Below are positions 60,798 through 64,000 of a DNA stretch of 64,000 nucleotides, piece by piece. The stretch covers positions 3,782,001 through 3,846,000 of the forward strand of contig NZ_CP121671.1 in NCBI RefSeq assembly GCF_029714185.1. The letters run 5' to 3'. How positions within the stretch are numbered: the first letter of the stretch is position 1; each line of letters begins with the position of its first letter. A program made the position numbers and the translations under genes. The notes under the pieces are model-generated. The model was not told where the DNA came from. It ran no database searches and worked only from the letters and a program-made list of their open reading frames with translations. Origin of the DNA: Halobacillus naozhouensis. Its GTDB lineage: Bacteria > Bacillota > Bacilli > Bacillales > Halobacillaceae.

Positions 60798-62213
60798 TTA
60801 CTGTTCTTTTTCATTTGATTGATCTCTGCGCCAATATTCCATCCCTTTGACGCCAGGTAAATGATCCTGGTAAAAGACAGGGTCTTTTCCTTCCTTCCTC
60901 TGTCTACTGTAGTCTTTCAATGCAGCATAAGCTACTTTAGACAACCTGAAAATCGCATAGAGGTTGATCAATGCCATAATTCCCATTGTCAAATCAGCCA
61001 GTGACCAAACGAGACCAAATTCGGCTACAGCTCCGAATAATACCATTGCCAGCACAGCCAGGCGGTAAATGAACATGCCGGTTGTACTTTCCTTAATGAA
61101 CTCAATATTGGTTTCTCCATAATAGTAGTTCCCAATGATAGAACTAAAGGCAAATAAGAAAATGGCAACAGCAATAAAGATCGCTGCCCATCGTCCCAAC
61201 TGTGTTTCAAAGGCTAATTGTGTCAACTGGACACCATCGAGATCCGTAGTCACGTACTCCCCTGAGAACAGGATGATGACAGCTGTTGCACTGCAGATCA
61301 AGAGAGTATCGGTGAAAACGCCAAGGGTTTGGATTAAGCCCTGTTTGACTGGGTGTGATACCTCTGAGGTTGCAGCTGCGTTCGGTGCACTACCCATTCC
61401 GGCTTCGTTGGAGAATAAACCACGTTTAACTCCGACTAAGATCATCCCGCCAAAGGTTCCGCCGGCTATTTCTCTAAAACCAAAAGCCCCTTGAAAAATC
61501 ATCCCAATCATTTCAGGAAGCTGTGGCAGATTTACGATTAGCACATATCCTGCCAGGATAATATAGAAAATCGCCATGATCGGGATAACAACCTGGGTCA
61601 CTTGAGCAATCCGTTTCAGACCGCCGAAAATAATGAGAGCAGTAAGAATAGTTAGGATAATGCCCATCGTCCATCGCTCTATATCAAAAGATCGTTCAAA
61701 TGCCAGCCTGATCGTATTAGATTGTACAGAGCTAAACACTAGGCCGTATGTAAACGTAATTGTTATGGCAAAGATGATTCCCAGCATTCGGTTGTTAAGC
61801 CCTTTTTCCATATAATAGGCTGGGCCACCCCGGTATTGATCTTTATCAGGTATTTTATATATCTGAGCCAGGGTACTCTCGATAAAACTCGAAGCACCGC
61901 CAAGGATCGCCACCATCCACATCCAGAATACGGCTCCAGGACCACCAACGGATATTGCCGCGGCTACACCCGCTAAGTTCCCTGTTCCTACACGGGATGC
62001 TGTACTGATGGTAAATGCCTGGAATGGGGATGTACCTTTCTTTCCGTCAGCTGATATCGCCCGCTTATCAAATAAAACGCGGAACATTTCAGGGATATAA
62101 CGAAATTGGGCAAAATTCAGACGAATAGTAAAATAAAGACCAAGCCCTAAAAGTGCTGCAACAAGAATGTATCCCCACATCCAGCCATTTAGCGTGGATA
62201 TTATTTCTTCCAT
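60798..62213 (-). CDS. Na+:alanine symporter (AGCS family)
   Basis: The 471-residue carrier has 11 helices and the AGCS signatures FQAFTISTASRVGTGNLAGV and GVKRGLFSNEAGMGSAPNAA, with FWMWMVAILGGASSFIESTL between. It imports alanine or glycine with Na+. ATG follows AGGTGGAGGG. No glycine-riboswitch motif was seen in the 500-bp upstream region. Single gene. Confidence 0.93.
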   Translation of the reverse strand: MEEIISTLNGWMWGYILVAALLGLGLYFTIRLNFAQFRYIPEMFRVLFDKRAISADGKKGTSPFQAFTISTASRVGTGNLAGVAAAISVGGPGAVFWMWMVAILGGASSFIESTLAQIYKIPDKDQYRGGPAYYMEKGLNNRMLGIIFAITITFTYGLVFSSVQSNTIRLAFERSFDIERWTMGIILTILTALIIFGGLKRIAQVTQVVIPIMAIFYIILAGYVLIVNLPQLPEMIGMIFQGAFGFREIAGGTFGGMILVGVKRGLFSNEAGMGSAPNAAATSEVSHPVKQGLIQTLGVFTDTLLICSATAVIILFSGEYVTTDLDGVQLTQLAFETQLGRWAAIFIAVAIFLFAFSSIIGNYYYGETNIEFIKESTTGMFIYRLAVLAMVLFGAVAEFGLVWSLADLTMGIMALINLYAIFRLSKVAYAALKDYSRQRKEGKDPVFYQDHLPGVKGMEYWRRDQSNEKEQ

Positions 62214-62718
62214 TTCCCTCCACCTCCAAATTTTTTTGAAAAAATTTACATTAGGAATCTTTCCCTAATAAAATCTGAGTGAAACCTACCAAGTAAATTA
62301 GAAACAGATAAGACGACCAATATTTACTTTACCAATAATCGTACGAACTTAAAATAGGAATATGCGATTGAATTTTAAAAATAAAACTCATCATAGCTTT
62401 CACAAACTGTAAAGAAACGTGTCTCGACGGCTTATATTTTTATTGATTTTTTCAAAATCAGCTTGGCTTTCTATTAAAAAACTACAATCATTTATAAAAC
62501 AGCCTTTTGTTTCAAACAAGAAGAAACTGAAAAATGAACTAAAAAAGCTACTCCTCTCTTAGTTCTAACTAAGAGAGGAGTAGCTTTTATCTTAGAATTC
62601 CGTGTTGAATATACCTAAGAGGCTCAGGCGTTCGTAAGTACGCACAAAAATGCTTGTAGAGAAAAACAAAGGTATTCATTCATCAGGGTTACGTTATACA
62701 TTTATTTTTTATTCCTGT
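62214..62718. other. Intergenic stretch with one terminator
   Basis: AT-rich, with a 17-bp terminator at 62541-62590 as its only structured feature. No ORF of note. The symporter promoter probably lies near 62240-62400. Confidence 0.5.
62541..62590. terminator. Strong bidirectional terminator
   Basis: AAAGCTACTCCTCTCTTAG and its exact complement flank a 6-base loop, with A-run and T-run sides. It probably ends the thioesterase transcript 130 bp after its stop. Confidence 0.8.
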
Positions 62719-63240
62719 CTATTCGTCCGACTTCCACGGTAGCCCTGTTCCGAACATTTCAGCAAGTTCCTTGGATTCTTTTCTCCTCAAATTACGCTGT
62801 TCACGGCGTTTACCTGCACCTTCATGGAGCCATTTTTCTTCCTTCGATTCCGGATAGACCGGTGGAACCGGAGTCGGCTTGTTATGTTCATCAACAGCTA
62901 CCATGGAAAGAAACGCTGTTGTACATACTTTTCTTTCACCCGTAAGTAAATTTTCCGTAATGGCTTTAACGAACACTTCCATTGAGGTGTTGTGAGTCCA
63001 CGTTACAAAAGCTTCTAGACAAATCGTATCGCCTTCAAATACGGGCTGCAGGAAATCTACTGAATCAGTAGAGGCCGTAACAACCGGCTGGCGGCAATGC
63101 CTTACAGAGGCAATTGCTGCCACATCATCAATATAGGCCATCAACTTCCCTCCAAATAACGTCCCATGACTATTTGTATCTGGCGGGAGTACGTGTGAAT
63201 TCTTTACGGCTAATGAATCAATGCAAGGTTTAGCTTCCAT
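62719..63240 (-). CDS. Acyl-CoA thioesterase (hotdog fold, YkhA-like)
   Basis: The start is ATG 63240 (MEAKPCIDSLAVKNSHVLPP), 6 bases after GAGAGGG; ATG 63246 is possible. The 173-residue BACH-type thioesterase has the hotdog motif NSHGTLFGGKLMAYIDDVAA with the catalytic Asp region, and ASTDSVDFLQPVFEGDTICL. It cleaves acyl-CoA to free acid and CoA. A basic/acidic C-terminal tail (RREQRNLRRKESKELAEMFG) follows. Confidence 0.9.
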   Translation of the reverse strand: MEAKPCIDSLAVKNSHVLPPDTNSHGTLFGGKLMAYIDDVAAIASVRHCRQPVVTASTDSVDFLQPVFEGDTICLEAFVTWTHNTSMEVFVKAITENLLTGERKVCTTAFLSMVAVDEHNKPTPVPPVYPESKEEKWLHEGAGKRREQRNLRRKESKELAEMFGTGLPWKSDE

Positions 63241-63288
63241 TGTCATCCCTCTCTTTCTTTTCTGGAATCGTTCCCTTCACCTATTATA

Positions 63289-64000
63289 TCACTTTTCATC
63301 TGATGACATCCTTTTCGTTAATTTCATTTCAAAGGTTGCCCCGTTTTGACTCTCATTATTATAGGCCTGGATGGTCCCACCACTGCGTTGAACAATTGCA
63401 CGTGAAATCGCCAACCCAAGACCTGTTTCCCCTTGTTTCCCTTTAATAAACCGTTCAAATAAGTGTGGCAGAAGCTCTTCTGGTATGCCGTCTCCATCAT
63501 CAGTTACAAGAACCCGCAGTACATCCCCCTCAATATAGGAACGAAGGATCACTTCATGATTGGCATGACGGACACCATTTCCAATCATATTAATGAAGGC
63601 CTGAAGGATACGCTCCCTGTCCACAAACGTGTGAAAGGTACCATCTGCTTCAAGACGTAATTCGATATCCCTTTCCCTGGCAAGAGGGACTAGACGATCC
63701 TTTGCCTGATTGATGACATCGATCACATTCGTTTCTTCTGCGTGGTACACATCCTCATTGCTATCAAGCTTGGCTAACAAAATCATCTCATTGACAATCT
63801 TCTTCAACCGTTCTGTCTCACTAACAACGACCGTAAGCCCTTTTTCGGCTGCCTCCTTTTCAAAAACACCATCACGAATCCCTTCTGCGTACCCTTGAAT
63901 AGCCATCAACGGGGTTTTTAGTTCATGGGAAGCATTTTGGAAAAACTGTTTTTGTGAGGTAATATAACGTTCCAGTTCATAAGCCATTTGCCGGACACTT
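63289..64000 (-). CDS. Sensor histidine kinase, C-terminal part (5' end outside the window)
   Basis: The frame stays open to the window edge, so the protein is longer than the 232 residues counted from an internal ATG at 63987. It contains the HisKA box FFQNASHELKTPLMAIQGYA (phospho-acceptor His), then HATPase_c: N-box INMIGNGVRHANHE, G1 DDGDGIPEE, F-box LFERFIKGK and G2 GETGLGLAISRAIV. It is the signalling half of an EnvZ/PhoR-type membrane kinase. The partner response regulator would be expected beyond the right edge. Confidence 0.9.
   Translation of the reverse strand, partial: SVRQMAYELERYITSQKQFFQNASHELKTPLMAIQGYAEGIRDGVFEKEAAEKGLTVVVSETERLKKIVNEMILLAKLDSNEDVYHAEETNVIDVINQAKDRLVPLARERDIELRLEADGTFHTFVDRERILQAFINMIGNGVRHANHEVILRSYIEGDVLRVLVTDDGDGIPEELLPHLFERFIKGKQGETGLGLAISRAIVQRSGGTIQAYNNESQNGATFEMKLTKRMSSDEK

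Noticed and set aside
62214..62718. Possible glycine riboswitch upstream of the alanine/glycine symporter
   Set aside because: None of the aptamer landmarks (paired GGAGAG and GGAC elements) are present.

Overview
The window reads as chromosomal DNA of a low-to-mid GC, endospore-former-type Firmicute, most likely a moderately halophilic Bacillaceae of the Halobacillus, Virgibacillus or Thalassobacillus kind. The support is Bacillus-style ribosome sites (AAGGAGG), many GTG and TTG starts, the Bacillus lutABC/lutP/lutR lactate system, SE1561- and SE1832-family small proteins, and a salt-handling set: two CPA1-type cation/proton antiporters, a BCCT betaine-type carrier and a Na+:alanine symporter. 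The genus is inferred, not shown.

Bases 1-5550 are a decayed accessory zone. It holds the tail of a gene, a pair of tiny Cys/Met-rich secreted ORFs, a lipoprotein, a small membrane protein, relics of group II introns, an IS3-family transposase and lspA, and a gene with a perfect 84-bp tandem repeat. Bases 4540-9691 carry a ynjBCD-like ABC importer with a ynjF-like CDP-alcohol phosphatidyltransferase. Bases 9760-17773 hold a flavin disulfide reductase, a LysR regulator and a molybdenum island: a two-subunit molybdopterin oxidoreductase plus a dedicated molybdate transporter in which ATPase and binding protein are fused through one membrane helix. All of these genes lie on the minus strand.

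Bases 17774-28200 are a second mobile or decayed zone: a serine recombinase relic, a membrane protein cut by a stop codon, a secreted subtilase, a response-regulator start fused by deletion to a beta-lactamase-like hydrolase, a full-length group II intron with an RT-HNH protein, two GNATs, and an ImmA/integrase chimera behind an SOS-type promoter.

Bases 28400-64000 are mostly ordinary core genome: lutR-lutP-lutABC, a K+/H+-type antiporter, an alpha-glucosidase with a cre-like operator, OsmC, a TerC protein under a yybP-ykoY manganese riboswitch with tandem terminators, PepT, an AI-2E exporter, a second antiporter, BrnQ with a terminator in its leader, RecQ, kynureninase and kynurenine formamidase, BCCT, aminopeptidase M29, an ABC-F protein, an alanine symporter, an acyl-CoA thioesterase and the start-truncated end of a histidine kinase. 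Most units here are single genes or pairs closed by clear intrinsic terminators.

The most notable items are the ModC-TM-ModA fusion with its partner molybdoenzyme, whose iron-sulfur subunit lacks one cysteine ligand, and the Cys/Met-rich mini-protein pair at the left end.
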